64,000 bases of DNA from Torymus aiolomorphi (Eukaryota; Arthropoda; Insecta; Hymenoptera; Torymidae). Below are positions 46,075-59,269 of this stretch, piece after piece (within the stretch, counting starts at the first letter, position 1; each line of letters begins with the position of its first letter). The stretch spans positions 212,893,376 through 212,957,375 of the forward strand of contig CM070873.1 of the NCBI GenBank assembly GCA_036365515.1. Direction: 5' to 3'. The translations under genes and the position numbers were made by a program. The notes under the pieces were generated by a model. The model ran no database searches and was not told the DNA's origin. It saw only the letters and a list, made by a program, of their open reading frames with translations.

Positions 46075-49000
46075 CCCTTAATTTTATGGCGCATTATCAA
46101 ATCTAAAGATAAAATAGACCTAGAAAAAAATTACGAACAAAATCGATTCCCCAGAACACACCCAAATGTACGATTATAGGGGGGTTGAAGGCAAAAAAAA
46201 TCTCAATTCGTTGCTTTAGGTATTGCTATTAATTTTATGGCGGATTGTCAAATCTAACAATAAAATAGACCTAGAAAAAAATTACAAACTCGATTCACCG
46301 GAACACCCCCCAAATGGACGATTATAGGGGGGTTGAAGGCGAAAAAAAATCTCACTTCGTTGCTTTAGGTATTACTATTAATTTTATGACGGATTATCAA
46401 AACTAACGATAAAAAAAGCCCAGAAAAAAATTACGAACAAAATCAATCAATGGAACACCCCCAAATGGACGATTATAGGAGGGTTGAAGGCGAAAAAAAA
46501 ATCTCACTTCGTTACTTTAGGTATTGCTATTAATTTTATGACTGATTATCAAATCTAACGATAAAACAAGCCCAGAAAAAAATTACGAACAAAATCGATT
46601 CCCCGGAACAAACCCAAATGGACGATTATAGGGGGGTTCAAGGCGAAAAAAAATCTCACTTCGTTGCTTTAGGTATTGCTATTAATTTTATGACTGATTA
46701 TCAAATCTAACGATAAAACAAGCCCAGAAAAAAATTACGAACAAAATCGATTCCCCGGAACAAACCCAAATGGACGATTATAGGGGGGTTGAAGGCGAAA
46801 AAAAAATCTCACTTCGTTGCTTTAGGTATTTGTTATTAATTTTATGACTGATTATCAAATCTAACGATAAAACAAGCCCAGAAAAAAATTACGAACAAAA
46901 TCGATTCCCCGGAACAAACCCAAATGGACGATTATAGGGGGGTTGAAGGCGAAAAAAAAATCTCAATTCGTTGCTTTAGGTATTGCTATTAAATTTATGG
47001 CGGATTGTCAAATCTAACAATAAAATAGACCTAGAAAAAAATTACAAACTCGATTCACCGGAACACCCCCCAAATGGACGATTATAGGGGGGTTGAAGGC
47101 GAAAAAAAATCTCACTTCGTTGCTTTAGGTATTACTATTAATTTTATGACGGATTATCAAAACTAACGATAAAAAAAGGCCAGAAAAAAATTACGAACAA
47201 AATCAATCAATGGAACACCCCCAAATGGACGATTATAGGAGGGTTGAAGGCGAAAAAAAAATCTCACTTCGTTACTTTAGGTATTGCTATTAATTTTATG
47301 ACTGATTATCAAATCTAACGATAAAACAAGCCCAGAAAAAAATTACGAACAAAATCGATTCCCCGGAACAAACCCAAATGGACGATTATAGGGGGGTTCA
47401 AGACGAAAAAAAATCTCACTTCGTTGCTTTAGGTATTGCTATTAATTTTATGACTGATTATCAAATCTAACGATAAAACAAGCCCAGAAAAAAATTACGA
47501 ACAAAATCGATTCCCCGGAACAAACCCAAATGGACGATTATAGGGGGGTTGAAGGCGAAAAAAAAATCTCACTTCGTTGCTTTAGGTATTTGTTATTAAT
47601 TTTATGACGGATGATCAAATCTAACGGTAAAACAAGCCCAGAAAAAAATTAGGAACAAAATCGATTACCCGGAACACCCCCAAATGGACGATTATAGGGG
47701 GATTGAAGCCAAAAAAAAAAAAATCCCACATCGTTGATTTAGGTGTCGCTAATAATTTTATGACTGAGTATCAAATCTAACGATAAAACAAGCCCAGAAA
47801 AAATTATGAACAAAATCGATTGCCCGGAACAAACCCAAATGGACGATTATAGGAGGGTTGAAGGCGAAAAAAAAATCTCACTTCGTTGCTTTAGGTATTG
47901 CTATTAATTTTATGACTGATTATCAAATCTAACGATAAAACAAGCCCAGAAAAAAATTAGGAACGAAATCGATTCCCCGGATCACCCCCGAATAGTCGAT
48001 TATAGGGAGGTTGAACGCAAAAAAAAATCTCAATACGTTGCTTTAAATATTGCTATTAATTTTATGGCGGATTGTCAAATCTAACGATAAAATAGACCTA
48101 GAAAAAAATTACAAACAAACTCGATTCCCCGGAACACCTCCCAAATGGACGATTATAGGGGGGTTGAAGGCCAAAAAAAAATCTCACTTCGTTGCTTTAG
48201 GTATTACTATTAATTTTATGACGGATTATCAAATCTAACGATAAAACAAGCCCAGAAAAAAATTACGAACAAAATCAATTAATGGAACACCCCCAAATGG
48301 ACGATTATAGGGGGGTTGAAGGCGAAAAGAAAATCTCACTTTGTTGCTTTAGGTATTGCTATTAATTTTATGACTGATTATCAAATCTAACGATAAAACA
48401 AGCCCAGAAAAAAATTAGGAACGAAATCGATTCCCCGGATCACCCCCGAATAGTCGATTATAGGGAGGTTGAACGCAAAAAAAAATCTCAATACGTTGCT
48501 TTAGATATTGCTATTAATTTTATGGCGGATTGTCAAATCTAACAATAAAATAGACCTAGAAAAAAATTACAAACAAACTCGATTCCCCGGAACACCTCCC
48601 AAATGGACGATTATAGGGGGGTTGAAGGCCAAAAAAAAATCTCACTTCGTTGCTTTAGGTATTACTATTAATTTTATGACGGATTATCAAATCTAACGAT
48701 AAAACAAGCCCAGAAAAAAATTACGAACAAAATCAATTAATGGAACACCCCCAAATGGACGATTATTGGGGGGTTGAAGGCGAAAAGAAAATCTCACTTT
48801 GTTGCTTTAGGTATTGCTATTAATTTTATGACTGATTATCAAATCTAACGATAAAACAAGCCCAGAAAAAAATTAGGAACGAAATCGATTCCCCGGATCA
48901 CCCCCGAATAGTCGATTATAGGGCGGTTGAAGGCAAAAAAAAATCTCAATACGTTGCTTTAGGTATTGCTATTAATTTTATGGCGGATTGTCAAATCTAA

Positions 49001-52000
49001 CGATAAAATAGACCTAGAAAAAAATTACAAACAAACTCGATTCCCGGGAACACCCCCCAAATGGACGATTATAGGGGGCTTGAAGGCGAAAAAAAAATCT
49101 CACATCGATGCTTTAGGTATTGCTATTAATTTTATAACGGATTATCAAATCTAAAGATAAAACAAGCCCAGAAAAAAATTAGGAACGAAATCGATTCCCC
49201 GGATCACCCCCGAATAGTGGATTATAGGGGGGTTGAAGGCGAAAAAAAAATCTCACTTCGTTGGTTTAGGCATGGCTATTAATTTTATGACGGATTATCA
49301 AATCTAACGATAAAATAAATCTAGGAAAAAATTACGAACAAAATCGATTCGCCGGAACACCCTCAAATGGACGATTATAGGGGGGTTGAAGGCGAAAAAA
49401 AAGTCTCACTTCGTTGCTTTAGGTATTGCTATTAATTTTATGACGGATTATCAAATCTAACGATAAAATAGACGGAGAAAAAAATTACGAACAAAATTGA
49501 TTCACCGGAGCACCACCAAATGGACGATTATAGGGGGTTGAAGGCGAAAAAAAAATTTCCTTTTGTTACTTTAAGTATTGCTATTAATTTTGTGGCGGAT
49601 TATCAAATCTAACGATAAAATATACCTTGAAAAAAATTACGAACAAAATCGATTCCCCGGAACTCCCCCAGATGGACGATTATAGGGGGGTTGAAGGCTA
49701 AAAAAAATCTCACTTCGTTGCTTTATGTATTGCTATTAGTTTTATGGCGGATTATCAAATCTGACGATAAAACAATCCTAGAAAAAAACTACAAACAAAA
49801 TGGATTCCCCGGAACACCCCCAAATAGGCGATTATAGCAGGGTTGAAGGCAAAAAAAAAAATCTCACTTCGTTGGTTCAGGCATTGCTATTAATTTTATT
49901 GCGGATTATCAAATCTAACGATAAAATAGATCTAGAAAAAAATTACGAACAAAATCGATTCCCCGGAACACCCCCAAATGGACGATTACAGGGTGGTTGA
50001 AGGCGAAAAAAAAACTCACTTCGTTGCTATAGGTATTGCTATTAATTTTATCGCGGATTATCAAATCTGATGATAAAACAATCCTAGAAAATAATTGCGA
50101 CCAAAATGGATTACCCGGAACACCCCCAAATGGGCGATTATAGGGGAGTTGAAGGCGAAAAAAAATCTCACTTCGTTGGTTCAGGCATTGTTATTAATTT
50201 TATTGCGGATTATCAAATCTAACGTTAAAATAGATCTAGAAAAAAATTACCAACAAAATCGATTCCCCGGAACACCTCCAAATGGACGGTTATAGGGGGG
50301 TTGAAGGCGAAAAAAAAATTTCACTTCGTTGCTTTATGTATTGCCATTAGTTTTATGACGGATTATCAAATCTGACGATAAAACAAGCCTAGAAAAAAAT
50401 TACGAGCAAAATGGATTCCCCGGAACACCCCCAAATGGGCGATTATAGGGGAGTTGAAGGCGAAAAAAAATCTCACTTTGTTGGTTCAGGCATTGTTATT
50501 AATTTTATTGCGGATTATCAAATCTAACGTTAAAATAGATCTAGAAAAAAATTACGAACAAAATCGATTCCCCGAAACACCCCCAAATAGACGGTTATAG
50601 GGGGGTTGAAGGCGAAAAAAAAATCTCACTTCGTTGCTTTATGTATTGCTATTAGTTTTATGACGGATTATCAAATCTGACGATAAAACAAGCCTAGAAA
50701 AAAATTACGAGCAAAATGGATTCCCCGGAAAACCCCCAAATGGGCGATTATAGGGGAGTTGAAGGCGAAAAAAAATCTCACTTCGTTGGTTCAGGCATTG
50801 TTATTAATTTTATTGCGGATTATCAAATCTAACGTTAAAATAGATCTAGAAAAAAATTACCAACAAAACCGATTCCCCGGAACACCCCCAAATGGACGGT
50901 TATAGGGGGGTTGAAGGCGAAAAAAAAATTTCCTTTTGTTACTTTAAGTATTGCTATTAATGTTATGGTGGATTATCAAATCTAACGATAAAATAGACCT
51001 TGAATAAAATTACGAACAAAATCGATTCCCCGGAACACCCCCAGATGGACGATTATAGGGGGGTTGAAGGCTAAAAAAAAATCTCACTTCGTTGCTTTAT
51101 GTATTGCTATTAGTTTTATGACGGATTATCAAATCTGACGATAAAATAGATCTAGAAAAAAATTACCAACAAAATCGATTCCCCGGAACACCCCCAAATG
51201 GACGGTTATAGGGGGGTTGAAGGCGAAAAAAAAATCTCACTTCGTTGGTTCAGGCATTGTTATTAATTTTATTGCGGATTATCAAATCTAACGTTAAAAT
51301 AGATCTAGAAAAAAATTACCAACAAAATCGATTCCCCGGAACACCCCCAAATGGACGGTTATAGGGGGGTTGAAGGCGAAAAAAAAATCTCACTTCGTTG
51401 CTTTAGGTATTGCTATTAATTTTATGGCGGATTATCAAATCTGACGATAAAACAAGCCCAGAAAAAAATTACGAACAAAATGGTTTCCCCGGAACACCCC
51501 CAAATGGGCGATTATAGGGGAGTTGAAGGCGAAAAAAAAATCTCACTTCGTTGCTATAGGTATTGCTATTAATTTTATGGCGGATTATCAAATCTGACGA
51601 TAAAACAAGCCCAGAAAAAAATTACGAACAAAATGGTTTCCCCGGAACACCCCCAAATGGGCGATTATAGGGGGGTTGAAGGCGAAAAAAAAATCTCACT
51701 TCGTTGGTTCAGCCATTGCTATTAATTTTATGGCGGATTATCAAATCTGACGATAAAACAAGCCTAGAAAAAAATTACGAACAAAATGGATTCTCCGGAA
51801 CACCCCCAAATGGGCGATTATAGGGGAGTTGAAGGCGAAAAAAAAATCTCACTTCGTTGGTTCAGGCATTGTTATTAATTTTATTGCGGATTATCAAATC
51901 TAACGATAAAATAGATCTACAAAAAAATTACCAACAAAATCGATTCCCCGGAACACCCCCAAATGGACGGTTATTGGGGGGTTGAAAGCGAAAAAAAAAT

Positions 52001-53250
52001 CTCACTTCGTTGCTTTAGGTATTGCTATTAATTTTATGGCGGATTATCAAATCTGACGATAAAACAAGCCCAGAAAAAAATTAGGAACCAAATCGATCCT
52101 CCGGAACACCCCTAAATGGGCGATTATAGGGGGGTTGAAGGCAAAAAAAATTTCACTTCGTTACTTTAGGTATTGCTATTAATTTTATTGCGGATTATCA
52201 AATCTAACGATAAAATTCTAGAAAAAAATTACGAACAAAATGGATTCCCCGGAACACCCCCAAATGGGCGATTATAGGGGGGTGAAGGCAAAAAAAAATC
52301 TCACTTCGTTGGTTCAGGCATTGCTATTAATTTTATTGCGGATTATCAAATCTAATGATAAAATAGATCTAGAAAAAATTGCGAAAAAAATCGATTCTCC
52401 GGAACACCCCGAAATGGACGATTATAGGGGGGTTGAAGGCGAAAAAAAAATCTCACTTCGTTGCTTTAGGTATTGCTATTAATTTTATGACGGATTATCA
52501 AATCTGACAATAAAACAAGCCTAGAAAAAATTACGAACAAAATGGATTCCCCGGTACACCCCCAAATGTGTGATTATAGGGGGGTTGAAGGCAAAAAAAA
52601 ATCTCACTTCGTTGGATCAGGCATTGCTATTAATTTTATTGCGGATTATCAAATCTAACGATAAAATAGATCTAGAGAAAAATTACGAACAAAATCGATT
52701 CCCCGGAACACCCCCAAATGGACGATTATAGGGGGGGTGAAGGCGCAAAAAAAATCTCACTGCGTTGGTTCAGGGATTGCTATTAATTTTATTGCGGATT
52801 ATCAAATGTAACGATAAAATTCTAAAAAAGAATTACGAACAAAATGGATTCCCCGGAACACCCCCAAATGGGCGATTATAGGGGGATTGAAGGCAAAAGA
52901 ATCTCACTTCGTTGTTTTAGGTATTGCTATTAATTTTATGGCGGATTATCAAATCTAACGATAAAACAAGCCCAGAAAAAAATTACGAACAAAATCGATT
53001 CCCCGGAACACCTCCAAATGGTCGATTTTAGGGGGTTTGAAGGCGAAACAAAAATCTCACTTCGTTGGTTTAGGTATTGCTATTAATTTTATGGCGGATT
53101 ATCAAATCTAACGATAAGATAGACCTAGGAAAAAATTACCTACGAATTCGATTCCCCGTATCACCCCCGAACAGTCGATTATAGGGGGGTAAAAGGCGAA
53201 AAAGAATTCTCACTTCGTTGCTTTGGGTATTCATATTAATTTAAATAATT
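46075..53250 (+). repeat. ~152-bp satellite array (about 47 units)
   Basis: Units contain ttccccggaacacccccaaa, cgattataggggggttgaag, an A tract of 7-9, tctcacttcgttgctttagg and ggattatcaaatctaacg. Measured spacing is 148-153, mostly 152-153. Multi-unit copying is clear: a 458-base block (three units) repeats at 48050, 48508 and 48966, and a 758-base block (five units) at about 46240 and 46998. Open frames of about 62 codons per unit are chance products of the unit. Confidence 0.95.
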
Positions 53251-53409
53251 TTATAGTGCATGAGCTTGAAGTTTGCAGCGCTCGACTCGAGCACTTTCAT
53301 AATTTTTTTTTTTTTTTTTTTGTATTCAGTATGCTATTCGATAAAAAACCGCAGAATAACACGAGAAATGTCGAAAATAACAATTCCCGAACATACCCAT
53401 AACAAGCCT
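53251..53409. other. Spacer between two satellites
   Basis: Has a T run at about 53301-53320 and no gene. Confidence 0.4.
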
Positions 53410-55060
53410 TAAATATGATATTAAGGCGAAACGTGAGCATACAGCGTATGCGTGAACCTACAGGATGATCTATCGAGAACTCTATCTCCAAAACGAAGTC
53501 TTATACCCCTCCAAATTTTTAATATATTTTTTAGTATAATAATTGTCATTCTAGCTTGTATTAATACAAGCTTAAGAAAACTTAACAAGCAAATCGTATG
53601 TCCGGAAAACCCTGCTTGGAAGGGGAGATTGGTGCGATACGAGCGCATACACGGAAAAAAATTTGGAAGCCTGGGATGTCGGAGGTATGGAATTAACAGA
53701 AATCCAAAAAATACCGTATGTGTACGCGTCCAAAATTGAATGTAGTCACTTCCAAATTGAATTGCGTGGACTCCAACAATTTCGGTTGTGTACAGATCTC
53801 AAAATGGGATTATGTGTATGCCATGTTGGAATGGCGGGGACTCCGAGACTTTCGGTACCGTCGGGATCCGCCCGATGGAGTCCTCAGGCCCCCATTCTTG
53901 GTATCTCGGCGGGTCGACTATACATTCAGACGTATTTCACGCGCGCCGCTTCATAAATATAATAATATAATATATATAAACGGTTCAAAACGTGTGTGCT
54001 ATATTATACTATAATAATAAATTAAGACGATCGATGGTATTGCACGAAGTCCATATATACCGGAGGTCTGGAGATCCTAAATTTTTTTCCGTGTAGCGAG
54101 TATACGTGAACACCTAAAGGATGATCTATCGAAAATTCTATCTCGAAAACGAGATCTTATACCCTGCCAAATTTTTAATATGTTATTTAGTATAATAATA
54201 CAAGCATAAAAAAAATTAACAAGAAAATCGTATGTCCGGAAAAGTCCGCTTTGATGGGGAGATCGTGGCGATATGAGCGCATACAGCGTACACATGAACA
54301 CATACACCATGAGCTATCGAAAATTCTATCTCGAAAATGAAGTCTTATACCCCGACTAATTTTTAATATGTTTTTTAGTATAATAATACAAGCTTAAACA
54401 AAATAAACAAGATAATCGTAGGTCCAGAAAACCCTGCTTGGAAGGGGAGATTTGGGGCGATACGAGCGCATACCGGGTATACGTGAACAACTGAAGGATG
54501 ATCTATCGAAAATTCTATCTCGAAAAAGAGATCTTATTCCCCGCCTAATTTTTAATATCTTTTTTAGTGTAATAATACAAGCTTAAAAAAAAATTGGCAG
54601 CAAAATTGTATGTCCGGAAAACCCTGCTTGGAAGGGGAGATTGGGACGATACGAGTGCATAGCGAGTATACGTGAACACCTAAATGATGATCTATCGAAA
54701 ATTCTATCTCGAAAACGAGATCTTATACCCCGCTAAATTTTTAATATGTTTTTTAGCATAATAATACAAGCTTAGAAAAAATTAACAAGAAAATCGTATG
54801 TCCGGAAAACCCTGCTTGGAGGGGGAATTGGGGCGATCCGAGCGCATAGCGAGTATACGTGAACACCTAAAGGATGATCTATTGAAAATTCTATCTCGAA
54901 AACGAGATCTTATACCCCGCCTAATTTTTAATATCTTTTTTAGTGTAATAGTACAAGCTGAAAAAAAAAATTGAGTGTAAAATTGCATGTCCGGAAAATC
55001 TGTTGTGGAAGGGAGATTAAGGCGATATGAATGTGTTTGATGTTCTGAACGTTCATCGTG
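53410..55060 (+). repeat. ~189-bp tandem array (about 6 units, interrupted)
   Basis: Units contain gatgatctatcgaaaattct, gaaaacgagatcttatacccc, tttttagtataataatacaag and tatgtccggaaaaccctgct. Measured spacing is 188, 190, 189 and 188 between 54231 and 54986. The first unit (53410-53660) is separated by about 400 bases of GC-richer unique sequence. The right end carries gttcatcgtgaacgaaat (about 55049), like the terminus of the giant foldback. Confidence 0.85.
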
Positions 55061-55554
55061 AACGAAATATCGAGAATTTTCCAATTCAGTTTTTTTTTTG
55101 TGTTATTTGTTACAGATATGCATAAAACATGGACAAACTGCAAAATAAGTTATTTCCAAAGTGATTATCCCCCCAAATCATCCCTAAAATCAACCCGACT
55201 AGACAATACACGATAAAAAAAAATTTATACCAGCACTATTTCGTCGCGCGGTACGAAGAAAAGCCAACTTGGAAGTTACAGGCGAAGAAAAGCCAAAAAC
55301 AAGTCTAAGGCGAAAAAAAGTCAGTTTGGGTCCTTCCAGATGAAGAAAATCCAGTTTGACTTGTCTCAGACGAAAAAAAGCCAGTTTGGACAAAAAATCC
55401 CAACTGCCGACATTTCGCGCGAGAAAAAATGTTCAATTCTGTTACCGAAAATACTTTTACGTACGCGTATTGATAAATAATGTTGTATTATGCTTGTACA
55501 TTTTAATTGGCATAATAAAATTACTTTTAATACTATTAGTAAGTGGTATTAGGA

Positions 55555-55597
55555 ATCTTGAATCAATGTACTGACAGTCAGTACATTGATTCAAGAT
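55555..55597. repeat. Perfect 43-base palindrome
   Basis: aatcttgaatcaatgtactg, then the centre, then the exact complement, with a single-base centre. It lies inside the nested element and its left half is also part of a wider inverted pair with 55935-55990. Confidence 0.85.
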
Positions 55598-56033
55598 TTA
55601 GTCTGTTCCGGGTTTGCCATTGGCTTTGAACATATGTTAAAAGCACTGCAATGCCGTTCATGAATTATAGTGTACTCGCAATCGCAGGTTTACTGTGCTG
55701 TCAGATATATCCAAAAAAATAGCAAGGGCTCCGAGCTACAGACGCGCATGAGCGCAGCCTTCCAAGCGTTTTACGCAATAGTGCCGCCGGATGGGGCTAT
55801 TGCGTTCGGCGTTCCTAAGAGTTTTTCTGTGTAAGTATAGTATAATAAATGTACAATTACGCGTACACAATCATTTTTTAACGACTTATTTCAGTGCTTT
55901 TGACAAATGTTCAGAGACAATGATAACAAAAAGTGGAATTATCAGTACACTGATTCGGGATTCCTAGAACCACTTATTAATAGTATTAATAGTAATTGTA
56001 TTGTAATAATTCATATTTACAAGCCAAATATAC

Positions 56034-56463
56034 GGGGGGGGGGGGTCCAAAGTTTAGACGACTCACTTGAAAATTGAAGTCAACTATAGACGTGCTTGGT
56101 TTCGATATAAGCTACTGCAGATTGTGCAAAATTTCTAAATTCTAAATTACGAAAATCATATTTTCGAATGTAACAATTCACCTACTGTCCAAAACATCGA
56201 ATTTCATTAATAGAATTTTAATAAGGATACAATAAACATATTTCGAAATAAATCATTAGAAACAAGTTATATTTGCTTTGAAATCGTATTGATGAAATTC
56301 GATGTTTTGGACAGTAGGTGAATTGTTAGATTCGAAAATATGATTTTCGTAATTTAGAATTTCGAAATTTTGTACAATCTGCAGTAGCTTATATCGAAAC
56401 CGAGCACTATAGTTGACTTCAATTTTCAAGTGAGTCGTCGAAACTTTTGACCCCCCCCCCCCC
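56034..56463. mobile_element. Hairpin MITE with G-run and C-run ends
   Basis: Begins with 12 G (56034-56045) and ends with 13 C (56451-56463). The arms of about 178 bases (tccaaagtttagacgactca... and its mirror) enclose a spacer of about 75 bases. No coding region. Confidence 0.85.
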
Positions 56464-56689
56464 GCGAAATGTCGTTAGTTGCGATTTTTCGTCCAGGGAC
56501 GGCGCAAACTAGCTTTATTTCGTCTGAAATAAGTGAAACTGGCTTTTCTTCGTCTGGAAAGGCCTAAACTGGCTTTTCTTCGCCTTAGACACGTTTTTGG
56601 CTTTTCTTCGCCTTAGACACGTTTTTGGCTTTTCTTCGCCTGTAACTTTCAAGTTGGCTTTTCTTCGTACCGCGCGACGTTTTATACTG

Positions 56690-56951
56690 TTAAAATTCAC
56701 CATTTTTTAAAAATTCCTTCCAAATGGTGGATTTTAAATCAAATTTTTTACTTTAAAAATAATAATTTGAAAATTAAAGGATGCGAATAGCTTCAGTCAA
56801 AGGAGATATAAAAATCAAAGATTTTGGCCCGTATCCAGTTAAAAAATATCAAATGGTTCAGCCTGTAGGTTACGACAGGATACAGATTTTAAAATCTCAA
56901 GATCTTTGGGTTTACAGACCTCTGGTAGGGTCTACTTCCTCAAAAATAAAC
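56690..56951. other. Non-coding spacer
   Basis: No supported gene; the frame opening at 56781 runs into (TA)n and is judged chance. Confidence 0.4.

Positions 56952-57033
<82 letters not shown>
56952..57033. repeat. (TA)n microsatellite at the left of the 2.1-kb palindrome
   Basis: About 40 TA units, with one interruption by c near 56968. Confidence 0.95.
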
Positions 57034-57035
<2 letters not shown>

Positions 57036-59158
57036 GTTTCAGGTGAAGTGAGCATGTCAAAATTTTAAAATCGCTCAAAACACGTTTACTTTTAGTTTTT
57101 TTATGAAAAAAACATGTTCCTCAAATCTTAGGTCGATATTTGCATAAATAAAGAAGTTATACAACATTGAAAATTCAAAGTTTTTGCAATTTTTGGTTAA
57201 AATCCAAGTTTATTCATTTTTTTACTCGAAATCTTGAAACTTTTTATATAGAACATTGATTGGGAAAAAGTTTGCATTTTATTTGTGGAATACACCAGTA
57301 TTTTTTTATGACCCTTATTGAAAGTCTCTGATTGGTTGGTTTTTAGTATACCTTCATCGAGCAAAAATAAGGACTACGCCAGTACCAAATTTCTCCATCA
57401 AAGTTTTTTTCAATTCTTTGGACAAAATACTTTAATTTAAAAAAAAAAAAAGTTTATGGCTGGAGCTAAGGAAAAAATTCTAGAGCACATTGAAAATTGA
57501 TAAAAACCAGAAAAATGTTAAGTCATGCAAATGTAAGCCATTCTGTGCTTGAGTATCATTTGAAGACTTCATGTCACTTATCTTGCTACAAAATTGTGTA
57601 TTAGCAGTAAATGTACATTAAAAAACTAATTTGATTTGTCAAATACTTCATACAATATATTTAACAATGTGCTCAAACCTCACTTTGAATTTTCTGAATA
57701 GATATTATAACTGATTGACATCAGAGTTACCGGTACCTGGATCAAGAATTCATTCTAAACTTGAATCATTACTTTCTTAATATTATATAAGTATTTCTAT
57801 AATATACTACAGTAATACTATATAAGTACTTTTTATAATGATTCAAATTATTTAATACTGAAAGTCAGACCTGTTGCGGATAAAACTTATAGTAAGTTAA
57901 TCTTTATCGGATATTCACTAAAAATCATGTTTTATACTACTTTAGATGAATTTAAAATTTTAAATTACTATCTTACTGATAATGAATTAACTCATACTGG
58001 AATTGTGAAACTGGTGATTAGAATGCGATAGCACAGGTATTTAATTCAGTTATAAGATATCAAAATGGATAATTTTTCATATGGTTCTTTTGTATGAAAT
58101 ATATGAAGTGTTTTTGTCCAATTATTTTTTTTTTTAATTTCAAAAGTTCATATCAATCACATAAACTACACAGCTATTTTAATGTAAGCTTTCAATGTTC
58201 TGTTTTGTTACATTATTTTGGCCGGCTGCAATTAACAATTATTTTTCAATAGTCTTAGTACAATTATTTTTATGGAATTTATGCAAAGCCTTATCCGCAA
58301 CATGTCTGACTTTCAGTATTAAATAATTTGAATCATTATAAAAAGTACTTATATAGTATTACTGTAGTATATTATAGAAATACTTATATAATATTAAGAA
58401 AGTAGTGATTCAAGTTTAGAATGAGTTCTTGATCCAGGTACCGGTAACTCTAATGTCAATCAGTTATAATATTTATTCAGAAAATTCAAAGTAAGTGAGG
58501 TTTGAGCACATTGCTAAATATATTGTATGAAGTATTCGACAAATCAAATTAGTTTTTTAATGTACATTTACTGCTAATACACAATTTTGTAGCAAGATAA
58601 GTGACATGAGTCTTCAAATGATACTCAAGCACAGAATGGCTTACGGGTGCATGATTTAACATTTTTATGGTTTTTATCAATTTTCAATGTGCTGTAGAAT
58701 TTTTTCCTTAGCTCCAGCCATAAACTTTTTTTTTAAATTAAAGTATTTTGTCCAAAGAATTGAAAAAAACTTTGGTGGAGAAATTTGGTACTGGCGTAGT
58801 CCTTATTTTTGCTCAATGAAGGTATACCAAAAACCAACCAATCAGACTTTCAAAAAGGGTCATAAAAAAATACTGGTGTATTCTACAAATAAAATGCAAA
58901 CTTTTTCGCAATCAATGTTCTATATAAAAAATTTCAAGATTTTGAGTAAAAAAATGAATAAACTTGGATTTTAACCAAAAATTGCAAAAACTTTGAATTT
59001 TCAATGTTGTATAACTTCTTTATTTATACAAATATCGACCTAAAATTTGAGGAACGTGTTTTTTTTCATAAAAAACTAAAAGTAAACGTGTTTTTTTTCA
59101 TAAAAAACTAAAAGTAAAGCGATTTTAAAATTTTGACATGCTCACTTCACCTGAAACA
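57034..59158. mobile_element. 2.1-kb palindromic element bounded by (TA)n
   Basis: Left arm about 57034-57887 (atgtttcaggtgaagtgagc...) and right arm about 58288-59158 are inverted copies with scattered differences and one local duplication in the right arm (cgtgttttttttcataaaaa twice at 59056-59116). The centre is about 400 bases of unique AT-rich sequence. No transposase. A 95-codon frame at 58687 lies within the arm and has no domain. Confidence 0.9.

Positions 59159-59161
<3 letters not shown>

Positions 59162-59232
<71 letters not shown>
59162..59232. repeat. (TA)n microsatellite at the right of the palindrome
   Basis: About 35 TA units. Together with 56952-57033 it brackets the palindrome. 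Confidence 0.95.
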
Positions 59233-59234
<2 letters not shown>

Positions 59235-59269
59235 CTATAGTATATAGTTGTAAGAGGCTTGTAGGGTAC

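Larger units (their letters stand above)
55239..56682. mobile_element. Nested inverted-repeat element with aagaaaagcc motifs
   Basis: Outer arms about 55239-55435 and 56460-56682: cgtcgcgcggtacgaagaaa at left is mirrored by the right end. Both arms are built of short repeats of ggcgaagaaaagcca type, in slightly different numbers. Inside lie an inverted pair (about 55500-55597 and 55935-55990) and a second hairpin (56034-56463). No coding region; frames through the arms are repeat products. Confidence 0.75.

Noticed and set aside
48050..49154. Three identical-looking 62-codon frames
   Set aside because: Spaced 458 bases apart, exactly three satellite units; products of the repeat.
46075..53250. 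CRISPR-like or centromeric array
   Set aside because: Repeats are directly adjacent with no unique spacers, so not CRISPR; centromere role cannot be judged from one window.
53452..54014. Plus-strand frames of 60-98 codons
   Set aside because: Overlap in several frames across a short GC-richer interruption of the 189-bp array; no domain or splice support.
58687..58974. 95-codon frame
   Set aside because: Lies in one arm of the palindrome and is broken in the mirror arm; no family signal.
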